Under the pieces are notes generated by a model. The model did no database searches. It saw only the letters and a list, made by a program, of their open reading frames with translations, and was not told the origin of the DNA. The position numbers were made by a program, and so were the translations under genes. A DNA stretch of 64,000 nucleotides, taken from NCBI GenBank assembly GCA_037127315.1, contig JBBBDQ010000350.1:2260501-2324500 (forward strand), written 5' to 3'. Positions 22,093 through 33,229 of the stretch are shown here, one piece after another. Position 1 is the first letter of the stretch. Each line of letters starts with the position of its first letter. The stretch comes from Ascarosepion bandense (taxonomy: Eukaryota; Mollusca; Cephalopoda; Sepiida; Sepiidae).

Positions 22093-23812
22093 AAATAGGC
22101 CAATGCATCACCAGAACAACTCCTGACAGATGAGAAATAATCCTCTTGAGTTTTTGTTTGCTAATTCAAACTGCAATAATGATATATAACACATTGCTTT
22201 ATTTTGTTATGCATTACAACATTCATTGTCACATTAAACTGCTTTCTTAAAAATGCAGTAATCATTTTTATAATTTTTAAAAAGATATTTTGTTTTGAGA
22301 TTTGATCTTTTTGTTATCTTGTGACTGTTTCCTTCATCAATGAGCATCCCTAAACCAATGGCAGCCATTTACATCCATCCAATACTTCCCTTTTACATAT
22401 AATGGCTTTTCTGTGCAATAATACGATGTAGGCATTTCGTGAGCTTCTTTATCTCATATGAATTTTCATTTCTTTTCTGTTGGCCAAAAGAATAATAATT
22501 ATTCTTTTAACAAACGTATTTAAAACAATCATTTCATTTTCTTTCAGTTGCTATAAATTTGTTAATTATGTTAATCATAAAGAAAGAAACAAGGAAATTT
22601 TTCTGCTGGTTTTTCTACAATTGCAAATCTCTGCAAAAATTTAAATTGAAACAGAAGCATTCCTTTCTTTGACCAGTCAATAAATAGCATTTCACAATCA
22701 TTATTTTGGCAAGGGGCATTGATGGCCATATTCAGTTCCAGGCTGAAATCTCTGTAGAGTAGCATCTCCAGGCAAAAAATATTTAAATTATTCATGACAT
22801 GCATGTGACAATCTCAGAGTTGCTCATCTCCAAACATGAATTTCATATTAATTTCATATTAATTCATTTATTTTGTCAGCACTGGTGAATTTGAAAAAAA
22901 AAAAACAATCCTTGATTGGATCAATGACTGGGCACAACAATTTAATTACTCATCAAAATTTCAATTATTTCTTTTTTAAAGAAGGAATTCTAAACAAATT
23001 ACAAAATCAACCAAAAGTTCTTAAATTCATGTTTGTAATACAATTTGCAATTGTAAATTCAAGTTCAAATATGGTGGCATGGGGCCTAGTGGTGAAAATG
23101 AACAGTTTATTTATCTACACAGGCAATTTTAACAAAACATAAGGAATTTGTACAAAATTTTACACACTTGGTTGCATCAGTAGCTCATTTCAGAAAAATA
23201 AATCAGAACTTTTTAAAGTTCAAGTTTTAACAAATTGTCATAAAGAGGAAATGTTCATGCAACAGATTAAATGATCTGGCGTAAAGTAATATTCAAAAAT
23301 TTTTTAAACAAGACTAAGTTTTTTGTTCACAGAAAAGATATCATTGCATGCATTCAAAGATAGGGGAAAAGAGAGAGTTTGAAATACTTAGCTTTTTTGG
23401 ATTGTTGAAATACTTAGCTTTTTTGGATTGTTGTTCTTTGAAGTGACATGTGCTTGGTTAAAGATGATAACATATTTGGCAAGTAATTTGACACTGGCAA
23501 AAACTTGAACATTGGACACAATGACAAAAACAAAACTTTTCACCTTATTTCAGACACTTATTAATTTAATTTTTTTTTCCTTTATTTTATGCTAAAAAGG
23601 ATTTCACATAGGCTATTTTTTTTCTTGCTTCAATGGTTGTAAAGCCAAGGCTTTCATTAGTCCAGAGAAAACTTCATTTAGGCTCACAAATTTCTTAACA
23701 TCTTTTTCCTCAACTTGCCAAAAATTCAAAGAGTGGGTAAAGGGAGTTATTTCATATTCACTACACAGACCAAACTTCAATGAACAATAACTTAATTCAG
23801 TAAATTTTTGTT
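22093..23812. other. Intronic sequence with a small direct repeat
   Basis: No gene recognised. A 29-bp direct duplication (TGAAATACTTAGC... TTGGATTG) is at 23382-23440. An 81-codon minus-strand frame at 23613-23858 begins inside the neighbouring foldback and has no recognised motif. Confidence 0.5.
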
Positions 23813-24382
23813 GCTTTTCCCTTTCAAATTTATCCAAAATAGCATTATCTCTGTGCAAATGTATATGCTGAACTCAAATCAACTGTTAGTTATTGAAGAA
23901 ACTTACCTTTTTTTATCTAAATGTCCATAAAAAAAAGAACTATATCTTGCACTTTTTCTCTCCCATAACTCTCACAAAGTCATGTAATTAACTGCAGAAT
24001 GACGGACCGTGCATTTGCACAAATTTTGGCAAATTTTTTGTCTATTTTTCTTCATTTACTGATACTTGTGGCGATGTACTTCTAGAAATTAAAGTAATGC
24101 ACTATTGTATTTCTACACTTGTTACTCTCAGATCAGGAAGTACATTGCCGGAAGTTTCAGTAAAGGAAGAAAATCAGCCAAAATTCGACAAAAAATTTTG
24201 CAGTTAATTACATGACTTTGTCAGAGTTACGGGAGAGAAAAAGTGTGAGATATAGTTTGTTTTTTATGGACTTTCAAAGCAAAAAAGGTAAATTTCTTCA
24301 ATAACTAACTGTTGATTTGAGTTCAGCGTATACATTTGCACAGAAATAATGCTATTTTGGATAAATTTGAAAGGGGAAAAGC
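23813..24382. repeat. 570-bp near-perfect foldback (palindromic) element
   Basis: The left arm from GCTTTTCCCTTTCAAATT is the reverse complement of the right arm ending AAATTTGAAAGGGGAAAAGC. Pairing continues inwards through CATGTAATTAACTGCA and GATGTACTTC to a centre near 24095, with scattered mismatches. No coding sequence. Structure fits a foldback/MITE-like DNA element or a duplicated-and-inverted fragment. No clear target duplication. Confidence 0.85.
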
Positions 24383-25134
24383 CGTCGGTACCTAAAACGA
24401 ACATTTACCCTTAATTCAACTTGTCTTTAGACATTACTTACAGCATAATAATATTAAAATTGTGTTTCTAGATTTATTCCAAAATTTAAAATTACTAATC
24501 AAAGAACATATTAATTCAATTTTAGATATTATCAGTAAAAAATAGATTTTAATCAAACTATTGAGTCTTTTATCATTTTCATAGTATAATTTTTAATAAA
24601 TCATAAATTGGGGAATTTTCCTCCGAACTGTCTCATACTTGGAAAAATTTCAATCCAACAATCAATTGAGAAAATAACCTTTGTCTAGTCCAAGACAATC
24701 CATTCTCTTTTGGCAGTACAACATATTTTTCTACATTTCATTTGTTTTGCTGTCAACTTAGATTTCCTAAAAGAAATTCAACAAAATATATTATTAAAAG
24801 TATATTATAGCTTGATAGTATCTACACCCATAATATTTAGCAAATTCATTTTGAATTTAATTGGTCATTTATTTTCTTAGTGTTTCTTCAATTCATTGAT
24901 AATTACATTGTTGAGATAATTTTTGTTTAACATCATATTTTAGTCTGTCTAAAAAACCTTGTTCTTCAAGATTTATAAATTTGTTGTGCACTACAGATAA
25001 ATACTCCCAAAATTTGTCCCAAATTAACAATGATTTGACTTTAGGTTTTGTGCCTTTAATTTGTGTTTGTATTTAGTTAATGAATATAAACTACTTCAAA
25101 GTATAAAATTTCTCATATTATTTTTCTTTTGCAG
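24383..25134. other. Intron sequence before the microexon
   Basis: No repeat or gene identified. It ends in the polypyrimidine tract and GCAG acceptor of the 14-nt exon. Confidence 0.5.
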
Positions 25135-25148
25135 ATTTATTAGAAAAG
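25135..25148 (+). CDS. MYO1B: Class I myosin microexon (YLLEK), 14 nt
   Basis: Seen: a pyrimidine-rich tract ending in GCAG, then ATTTATTAGAAAAG, then GTAAGT. Read as (T)AT TTA TTA GAA AAG it gives Y-L-L-E-K, the invariant myosin motor motif just after switch I; the first base of the Tyr codon must come from the previous exon. It ends in phase 0, exactly what the next exon (31711, starting S-R-V) needs, and YLLEK-SRV is contiguous in class I myosins. The exon is unusually short. The upstream exon that should end in '...N' plus one T was searched for and not found in the first 25 kb. Confidence 0.85.
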
Positions 25149-26628
25149 GTAAGTAACAAAAAAAACTTTCAATTTCACTTTAATCTGGTTACAGTTCTGA
25201 ATTTTTTTCATATCTGATCATTTTTCATAAAGACAATCTTAAAATACCAAATACTGAAGCAAAAAAAATAAAAACAAAATGAGCTTACCAGTTATCACTC
25301 TTCACTTTTCAGAATTTAACTGAGGAAAGTAATTTTTTAAAATATTTTTTTATTATTATTGATACAAATATATTTTCTTTTCCATGTTTCCTTTTTAGTT
25401 AGTGTGCACAAAAAATGTTTACTTTCCACATTCAAATTCTTAGCTCATTTGGCGGTTCTTTTTTATATTTTTTCTTTGCTTCTTTTTCAACTTAGAATAA
25501 TTGTTTTTTTTTTCTTTTTGTTCATTTTTTAATTAATTTTTTTTACCTCAAATCTTCAAATATAAATTAGATCTTCCCAAGTTTAATCAGTCAAATTTTC
25601 CTGCCAATTTGTTTTAAAGGATTACAACTTACGGAAAAATATTGTTTACACTGTTTACATTGTTTGGACTGGTGTCCTCATCTTTATTGTCATATTCACA
25701 CCTTTATCTACTTTTGTCCCCCATGGTCCTAGGTATGATAATAAACTGCATCTGGCAGTAAGGCCTTTCATTGGAAGGTTTTGAGGAGTGTGGAACCACC
25801 TCTTAATTGCTGTTGTTCCCAGCCCTTGACTTGTGGCCAGGTATTATACTCATGACTCTTTGGGTGAAGTTGTTGAATTACTTCAGCCTTATATCCACTG
25901 GATGATAAGGGACAAAATTGGTTTTGTTTGTTTTCTGGCATATCAACACCTCAATGGGTTATTTAATGCCAACATGATTTATACAGTAGATTTGTATGAA
26001 TAGAATTGTCTTAGTAAGAAATAAGTATGTAGATCAGCTTTCTTTGACATTTTGTAAAATGGTTTTTGTTGAGAGAAGTATTGCTGGTATGTATTTTTTC
26101 CTTTGAAAATGTACTGCTTGTATTTTTACTACAAAAATGTATTTTTATACTTTCATAGTATTTCAACCTGAGTTTGGGGTCAAATACCTCCTAGAATTTT
26201 GAATCCTACTGTTAGTAACCAACTTATTAATACATCCAAGTTGTTTATTACACAAAACATTATAAATAGCAGGAATTGTGTATGTGGATTGAGTGTGGAC
26301 CATTTCACTATTCTATGACGGTCCCGCTCTTTATATCATCTAAAGATGCTAGAGTTACTGTACATCAAATCCCACAGGCCATCTCTCTGCAAACAGAAAG
26401 ATTGCCTTCTGGGTTTGAACTCTAGTTTTTCTTGCATTTTTTTTTCTCGGTCCTCATTATCATCTTTTAATATACATGCTTACCGTTCCCAGAATAAAAC
26501 TTGATAAGCCCTGGGATGAAACTGGTTGTTTTTTGGGGTTTTTTTTTAGTTCTTAGTAAAAAAAATGTCATATAATTTATGTTTATTCCTAGCTATTATT
26601 AAGTTTTGTAAGAATTTGTTCAAATATA
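25149..26628. other. Intron; fragment of TIR family D and an associated repeat
   Basis: 25640-25720 matches one terminus of family D (TTTACATTGTTTGGACT, GTCCTCATCTTTATTG). 25735-25850 (GGCAGTAAGGCC, GGAACCACCTCTTAATTGCT, GTTGTTCCCAG) is shared with 50468-50545, and 26100-26200 is the reverse of 50590-50690. No gene. Confidence 0.5.
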
Positions 26629-26793
26629 TAACAGTTCTAGGTTAGATTTAAATTAAACCAGTAAACAGTTGTATTAAAAAGTGCTCAATACATGTTTGAA
26701 GGGGAATGGAAATAAAGCTTTAACACGTCTATGTAAAAGCAATTTCTAATGAAATTGTTTACTGGTCTAATTTAAATTTAATCTATAACTGTT
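26629..26793. repeat. Small foldback/MITE-like element with about 40-bp inverted ends
   Basis: Left end ACAGTTCTAGGTTAGATTTA and following AATTAAACCAGTAAACA are matched in reverse by TGTTTACTGGTCTAATTTAA and ATTTAATCTATAACTGT at the right. The interior is about 85 bp with no coding sequence. Confidence 0.75.
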
Positions 26794-26795
26794 TA

Positions 26796-26827
<32 letters not shown>

Positions 26828-27691
26828 GTAGTATCCCCTCATATTAGCATAGGTTAGAAACAAGAACCAGCTGTGAATAGTTAGAATTCACAAATACTTG
26901 TACATCCACACCAGAAAATTGCTTATAAATATCTATTTTGATTGTTAAAACACCCCCCCATATGCCTTTCACTTTCATCCTGAATATTTTAGAAACATTT
27001 CATACCCTTTTTAAAACATTTTTAGAAAATAGTATTATATTAGTGACTATAAAAAGTATTGTAAATTTTCTTTCATACATACAATAACCATTTTTAATTA
27101 CACATAGATCAATAATACCATTGAATGTACCATATAAAATATGTGTAACAAGACATAAAATACTGGATAAAGTTTAAACATTTTCTAAAAATAGAACTGT
27201 GATGGTGTCCTCTGACTAAGCATAAATTTTCTTCCATACATACAATAACTGTTTCTTTTATGTATACATAGGTACAACTATTAAAAATATGAAAATACGT
27301 ACATGTACAGAATTAAAAGACACAAACAAAAATATTTAATAATAAATCCGCTGCTTAGGCTCCTTACCGAAAGCCTTAGAAGAAATGTGGTGTTTAGGTA
27401 GCATCTTAGGGCGTATGTAAAAGGAAAAAAACACAGAAACAAATCCACAAAGATTCACAGAACACAACACTAGTGAACTAATCAAGTCTACAGCTTCCAC
27501 AAAAGTAGTCAAGCATTTTGCATATCAATCAATGAGTGCCGATCTTGTACTACAATCCAGTCACCAGCTAATAGCATTCGAGTATTGGAGCAAACATATA
27601 CACAGAAGCACCCAGCTGTTGCGCCACTTTTAATGCGCCAGCCATAGATATTTTCTAGAAAGAATTCTGAGAGTGCTGAATTGCGGGGGCT

Positions 27692-27737
<46 letters not shown>

Positions 27738-27765
27738 GTGTGTGTGTGTGTGTGTGTGATAGTGA
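26794..27765. other. Intron; diverged tandem duplication and microsatellites
   Basis: A (AT)n tract lies at 26803-26827. 27062-27170 and 27226-27335 share 'AAATTTTCTT.CATACATACAATAAC' as a diverged direct repeat. (AT)n/(TG)n runs at 27696-27758 lead into the 5S-like sequence. Confidence 0.55.
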
Positions 27766-27885
27766 GCTTACAGTCATATCACGTTGAATACACCGGTTCT
27801 CGCTCGATCACCGAAGTTAAGCAACATTGAGCCTGGTCAGTACTTAGATGAGTGACTGCTTGAGCATACCAGGTGCTGTAAGTGT
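27766..27885 (+). pseudogene. 5S rRNA-derived sequence (120 nt)
   Basis: Aligns end to end, without indels, with animal 5S rRNA as I know it: 'ATCACGTTGAATACACCGGT', 'TCTCGCTCGATCACCGAAGT', 'TAAGCAACATTGAGCCTGGT', 'ACCAGGTGCTGTAAG'. Box A (GAAGTTAAGCAAC) is nearly intact, but box C has lost its G-rich form (TACTTAGATGAGTGACTG). Most changes are G-to-A or C-to-T transitions, as expected for a decaying copy. The SINE-type tRNA head begins just 5-10 bp later, so it may be a 5S-headed retroelement rather than a stray 5S pseudogene. Confidence 0.88.
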
Positions 27886-27889
27886 TATT

Positions 27890-28045
27890 GACGAATGTGC
27901 ATTGTGGTGCAGTGGATGTCAGCTCGGAGGGGGAAATTGGTGAGCCGAGTTCCAATTCCAGTCGAACACTTTGCATTCACTTACGCACTAATACCCATGG
28001 GAAAGGTATTAATCTGTCCCTTCCCTCCAGTTAGGGGTAAAATAA
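27890..28045 (+). repeat. tRNA-derived SINE, copy A7, 3'-truncated, abutting 5S sequence
   Basis: Starts with the normal head AATGTGCATTGTGGTGCAGT and keeps the body as far as CCTCCAGTTAGGGGTAAAAT. After about 28045 the sequence leaves the family. The head is directly preceded by the 5S-like sequence. Confidence 0.88.
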
Positions 28046-28265
28046 CTGAGGTCTGTTGTTCATGCGATCTGTGGTAGACTTCTGCACCAATTGTTTGTTA
28101 TCAGCAGCTCCAAAAAGTTTGAATAGTGCTACACAAGCCTTCAGCACTTTAAACAATTCTTTTTGTGGTAGTCTGAGTTAGATGCTCATACGTCAAAATC
28201 AACAGGAGAGTTCATAAATAAATAAAATAAATATATATAGTGTATTGAGGCAGCAGATAATTTTC

Positions 28266-28586
28266 AAAACATATACTGTTAAATATAACAAACAATGAAT
28301 GTCTATTATGCTTAATCATGAGCCGTACTAAACATCGTATTTTGGTTTTAATTTCAGGTGAAAATAAAGACAAAAATTCTCCAACATTTGAATATTTTTT
28401 ATTATGATAGTTCTAAGCTTTCAGTTCACATGAACTATCTTCAGAGAGGTTATAGCAATGTTTTATGTCAAAACAAGATAATCTCAACTTTGATGATGGA
28501 TGTCTTTATGTTAACGTCCCTGTAACCTCATTAAATTAAACATGATAGACATTCATTGTCTGTTATATTTAACAGTATATGTTTAG
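28266..28586. repeat. MITE-like element with about 45-bp terminal inverted repeats
   Basis: AACATATACTGTTAAATATA at the left, followed by CAATGAATGTCTAT, is mirrored by ATAGACATTCATTG and TATATTTAACAGTATATGTT at the right. The interior, about 230 bp, has no coding motif. Flanked by (AT)n on both sides. Confidence 0.8.
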
Positions 28587-30224
28587 AAAAAAAAAAATAT
28601 ATATATATAGCCACAAAGAGTTTATCACTTTAAAGATCCCATTGAACTTACAATGAGAAGCTTTGATGGTCCTGAAACCTGTGAGCTCATATGTATATAT
28701 TTGCTACACAAAGTAAGTAAAATAATAAAATTAATATAGGCCTTTATAGTGTCAACACTTTCATAATCTTAAGAAACTGTAACAGACAAAAAATGAACGA
28801 AAACTTAATGAAAACTACTTTATATACACACATCTTTCAACCACCCAGCATCAATAATCAAACAGATCCGACAATCAATTAACTGCAGGTTATCTGACAA
28901 TTCTTCCAAGGAAACTATCTTCAACAAAGCCAAGAAAGATTAGGAAACAGCATATGCACCACACACAACCAAAAAAGGCAGCAGGAAAAAAAAACATCAT
29001 GTGGTTCAATCCACTGTACAGTAAAAATAGACATAGGAAAAATATTAATTAAACTCACTCCAACAATGAAGCACTCTGCACAAGATATTCAACAAAAACA
29101 CAGTAAAAATCAGCAAAAGTTGCACCAAGAATGTGACATAAATAATAAAAAAGCACAACAGGAAAACAACCAGTAAACAATCTGCACAAATCAAACTTAT
29201 GTAACTGCAGGGAAAGAACAAATGTACCTTAAATGGAAATTGCTTGCAAAACAATGTAATATATGAAGCCTCTGTAAAATCAAAAAACTGAAGGACCCTG
29301 GAAATGAAGAAACTATGCACACAAAACACTCTTTCCAAAAAATATATACACAAACAGCCCAATGCTTTCTAAAGATATCCGCAAATAAACATAATAATAA
29401 AATAATCAATAACAAATAATGAATAAGAAATAAACAACAGTATGAAATAATCACAAAACTGCATTCAGATCACAATTATTTTGACACAGTAGTTTTTAGA
29501 ATAATTTCAAATATATTTATGACTGTCCACTCAAATTACCATAAGAATAACCTTACCATAATGCACCAATGACCAGCATATACAAATAGTTCGGTCAAAA
29601 CACAATGCATATAGCCAGATAATTTTGTTTAAGTATGAAACAGAACAATGCCACTGGGTGTTGACTTAAATGTCCACTTTTATATTTACATATACTCTAT
29701 CCATGATATTGAGCACTTTAACCCCTAAATATAGCATACCTTAAAACTATATTTTGGTTATATATATATATATATATATAATACACACAGACTAGTTGTA
29801 TAGCTTGGTGTTGCTTGGGTTTTATTAGTGGTTATGTTGAAATGGTAAGGTCAAGTGTTTATTCAAAAAGCTCCAGCATGAGGTTGCCGTGATGCAAAAA
29901 ATACAAAGTATTAGTTTTTGTTGTATTTGTGAAACGGCCTTCATGCTTGGTCAATTTTGCCAATAAACGGGAATGATGTATGTACAACTGGAAGAACGGG
30001 GATGGGCTATGGGAGCCTATAATGTGATGCAATGATGTTGTGACACAGAAGAAGTAGATGCATTGTCCCTGCAATGTTTTAGACGTTGGCAGATTGTAGA
30101 AAATGTGAACTTGTTATGGCATATGATAAGGTAGAAGTTACAAATAAGATCTGATTTTTGTTGGAATAAAACTAAGCATTTCAAAGAAAAAATGATCACA
30201 AAAAGCAACACTTTTCATTAATTT
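28587..30224. other. Intron sequence, unassigned
   Basis: Two overlapping hydrophobic minus-strand frames (29045-29362, 29197-29454) are rich in F, L and I, as translated A-rich DNA gives, with no recognised motif. A 71-codon minus frame at 29859-30074 is less skewed but also unrecognised. (AT)n at 29760-29780. Confidence 0.45.
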
Positions 30225-30653
30225 TTGCCATATTCTGTGTGTCAATTGAAATTTTTGAAACTTGATTTACCAGTGACTCGATTCTGGTCAAGTTTGATTG
30301 AAGCATCTGGAGAAATGCATAAAAGTGTGCAAAAGGCCACCCAAAATTATGTTTGTCGTTGGTTTTCCAAACACTGTACATTGATTCCAAACATTTTTGT
30401 GTACATCAATGGTTTGAACCTTGATCTAAAATTTACCCAATTTTGGCTGAATTCACATAAGACATCTCATAGAAGAATTTAAAAATTCTAAGCCTTTCGA
30501 TGATTTCTGATGTAACCTGTAAATTGATTCAAAATTTTTTTGCATACATCAAAGGTTCATGTCATGATCAACAAATGACCCAATTTTGGTTGAAATCAGA
30601 CCAAGGGTTTGAAGGAATAGGGTTCGTTAGAATGGAGATACACAGACAAATAT

Positions 30654-30655
<2 letters not shown>
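30225..30655 (+). repeat. Diverged tandem repeat of about 160 bp
   Basis: The block with 'ATTGATTCCAAACATTTTTG', 'TACATCAATGGTT' and 'CCCAATTTTGGCTGAA' (30378-30455) recurs at 30528-30605 in the same orientation with many changes. Open frames across it are not recognised proteins. Confidence 0.55.

Positions 30656-30692
<37 letters not shown>
30656..30692. repeat. (AT)n microsatellite
   Basis: An uninterrupted AT run adjoining the tail of family B copy 2, in the position expected from the other copies. Confidence 0.95.
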
Positions 30693-30695
<3 letters not shown>

Positions 30696-31045
30696 ATCCA
30701 CAGACAGATCTGTTTTGCTGTATCACAGCTCATCAGTATGGTTAAACAGCTGATTGCTTTTTACCCAGGATTGAAACCCGACTGAATTGGCATCAGTCGG
30801 TGATTCTATCTCTGAGCTACAGGCTCTTGGTAGAAGGAGGCAGACTTTTTAGCATGTATATTTTCATTATACATGCCCAATAACTGAGAGTGTTCTAATT
30901 CATTGCTGAATGAATGATGCGTAAATGTCAGAGTAGCTACTGTTTTTCAAAGTCTACCATTCTTCCAGAGTATGAGAGCGTAAACAGTCATTCGCAGACA
31001 GATCTGTTTTACTGTATCACAGCTCATCAGTACGGTTAGAGAGAG
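30693..31045 (-). repeat. Repeat with internal tRNA-like block, family B copy 2
   Basis: Reverse-oriented. The minus strand has GTAGCTCAGAGATAGAATCA and GGGTTTCAATCCTGGGT around 30775-30835. The terminal block CAGACAGATCTGTTTT-GCTGTATCACAGCTCATCAGTA occurs at both 30700 and 30996, so the end of a second unit follows directly. Confidence 0.75.
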
Positions 31046-31095
31046 AGAGAGAGAGATATGTTGTGTCTATCCTATATATATATATATATATATAT

Positions 31096-31710
31096 TGAAT
31101 CAATGCATTATCTTAAGATGTTAAAAAATAAATGAAATTATTTATGCTTGTTGATTTACAGATTTCTGTGAAAAACTCCAGAAATATAGCGTAAAACATA
31201 TTTACATAGATGAACTTGGAGTGATATATAATTATGTAAAGTTATCTATATGTATGTGTGTGTCTGCTTGGAAATGTAGCCATTAATATATATGTGTATG
31301 GTTAATATATGATGCATGTCTATATGCTTTTCAAATTCCTATTTAAACAGTTTTGTATATGTCAATATGTCTGAATATCTATATGCACAAACAATTTTTA
31401 TTATTTTCAGAGATTCTTGAAGATATTTTTATTGGAATTTTTGCCATTTATCTATTTTATAATCATTTTTTATGGTATTTTCTTGAGGCAAGAGAATGGA
31501 AAGCTGGAACATTATGGCAATACCACCTTCATACATATCTCCATAGATATGTGCGAATGTGAAACGCTTCAGACATTTTAGCTTAGAATATGCAAAGTGC
31601 ATCACAAGAGTATACTTTCATCCCTTTTTGTTATAAAATATTAATTTTTTTTTTTGCAGGCATAAAAACTGGCTTTAATTTTTTTTCCTATCTCTTTTTT
31701 TTTTCTCAAG
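31096..31710. other. Intron sequence before the SRV exon
   Basis: No repeat family or gene recognised. It ends in a T-rich tract and CAAG acceptor. (AT)n is at 31070-31095 just before. Confidence 0.5.
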
Positions 31711-31795
31711 TCTCGTGTAGCAACTCAAAATCAGGGAGAAAGAAACTTTCATATTTTCTATCAGCTTCTCAGTGTAGATGATACTAGTTTCTTAA
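31711..31795 (+). CDS. MYO1B: Class I myosin motor exon (SRV...GERNFHIFYQLL)
   Basis: An 85-nt exon of 28 codons plus one base, with acceptor TCTCAAG and donor GTAAGT. It carries SRV, then GERNFHIFYQLL, the conserved upper-50K helix of myosins (family consensus RNFHVFYQLL). It starts in phase 0 after YLLEK and ends with one base (A) that joins AG of the next exon to make Lys. A 502-bp solo LTR lies 136 bp downstream in the following intron. The sequence between the usual 'R.V' and 'GERNFH' reads ATQNQ, a normal variable spot. Confidence 0.95.
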
Positions 31796-31931
31796 GTAAG
31801 TATTTTTCTCCTCTTTCCAAACTTACCCATTGTTCATTTTCATTTGATGCTTGTATTCTCGTTTTCTTCTTTTTTTTTTCTTTACCTGTTCATTTTACCA
31901 AACGAACATGTGTTCTAGATAATCTTGCAAC

Positions 31932-32433
31932 TGTAATATAGCAATCTAGCCCCCACCCGAAGAAGGTTGATGCAATCGATGAAATTTCCCGTCGATGAAG
32001 GGGTCAGCGAACGACAGGACAGGTGTTTGAGAAATACATCCTGTCGGCGTCTGGAGCGGATGTCGCAGGGTTATGAGTCGGGCTCGTTTGACCTTATTTC
32101 CGAGAGCGGCAGAAATGACTACGGAAGTAAACAAAACAGGTGTCTCTTGGAATTAGGTGGGCGTTGCGTAGGCGAGACAAAACCGGAAGGAAAAGTCCTG
32201 GTTCTAGAAGACTATAAAAAGAAATCAACACACAGATTTGCCAGCAGAGAACGGCCAGTGGAAGCAGAGAGACACCACAGGCAAGACTTACACTCCCGTC
32301 GACTCATTCTATGTGCGCTCTCACTCTTCCATTCTCTGTTCCACACAGGCTCATCGTCAGGAATAGAAATATAATCTTATATTTTTATATATGCATGTTC
32401 TCGTTGTTTGTCGTCGTAAAGTGATATATAACA
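31932..32433 (+). mobile_element. Solo LTR, 502 bp, close to an exon
   Basis: Begins TGTAATATAGC and ends ATATAACA, with CAAC on both sides (31928-31931 and 32434-32437) as a 4-bp target duplication. GC-rich relative to the intron. It has a TATA box (GACTATAAAAAG, about 32209) and an A-rich signal (AATAGAAATATAATC, about 32362). The open frames here (135 and 62 codons) are side effects of the GC content. A 4-bp duplication fits gypsy-type elements. It starts 136 bp after the 31795 splice donor. Confidence 0.75.
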
Positions 32434-32850
32434 CAACTAAATCAAGGTGATGCTGTTTACTTAACTCTTTTATTGAAAAGTTTCATTCCATCACTTTACA
32501 AAATATATAAAAGTGATTAATTTTCTATAAGAATAAAAAGTATATTGTCCAAAGATCAGTTATGAATATGAATAAATTGAAGTAAAAATAATTTACTAAA
32601 CAAGAATAAACTATGAAGACATCTTTTTTATGCAGGCCAAGAAAAATATGGCTTGGAAAATTTTTGTAGTTACCTTACCTCATATTGCAAAACAGTGGTG
32701 ATAATGTCTTTTGGCAGTTTCAAAGTACTAAAAGCAAACTTTAAAATCCACTTCAAAATTTACGCAGGAGACGTTCATCACAAAAAATATTGATAATTAA
32801 TATAAAAATATTGATAATTAATACACCAATTAATAAGTATTGATGACATG
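32434..32850. other. Intron sequence, unassigned
   Basis: AT-rich, with the short duplication ATATTGATAATTAATA near 32786-32822. Nothing else seen. Confidence 0.5.
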
Positions 32851-33133
32851 TGTGCATTGCGGTGCAGTGGATATTGTCTCAGAACGAGAAATCAGAGAGC
32901 CAAGTTCAAATTCCAATTGAATTCGTTGCATTCACTTACTTTGGGAAAGTTATGCATCTATATCTTCTTCCTGCAACTATGGGTTAAACAAATTGGGTTA
33001 TATAGCCTTGATTGGCAACCAGTCTACCACAGTAATGGCAACCTACCATGGGAAAATATTCTGCTCAGTCAGACATGCCTCTTTTGAGACATGATTGTTC
33101 AAGTGTGTATCACATATGGCACTCAACTAATCT
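32851..33133 (+). repeat. tRNA-derived SINE, copy A8
   Basis: Head TGTGCATTGCGGTGCAGTGG; lacks the ACGCACAAATACCC piece; ends GGCACTCAACTAATCTG. Flanked by AGTATTGATGA and AGTATTGAGGA (one mismatch), a likely target duplication. Confidence 0.9.
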
Positions 33134-33229
33134 GAGTATTGAGGATACCGTACCTGCCTTCTTGGTGCAAGGGTAGCCATGTGCTTCTCTGTTTACAGAA
33201 ACCTTATGTCATTTATATATATATATATA

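Larger units (their letters stand above)
1..25134 (+). other. Long upstream intron of the class I myosin gene (5' part outside window)
   Basis: No exon for the preceding motor segments (P-loop GESGAGKT, switch I, KYMDIEF) was found on the + strand before 25135, although the next exon needs them. The simplest reading is a single intron of at least 25 kb. It is filled with the repeats listed separately. A very short or diverged exon could have been missed by eye. Confidence 0.6.

Noticed and set aside
29045..29454. Two overlapping hydrophobic minus-strand frames resembling membrane proteins
   Set aside because: Their hydrophobicity is what A-rich DNA gives when read backwards; no splice partners, start context or family match.
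31967..32374. 135-codon plus-strand frame
   Set aside because: It falls wholly inside the 502-bp solo LTR; its length follows from the local GC content.
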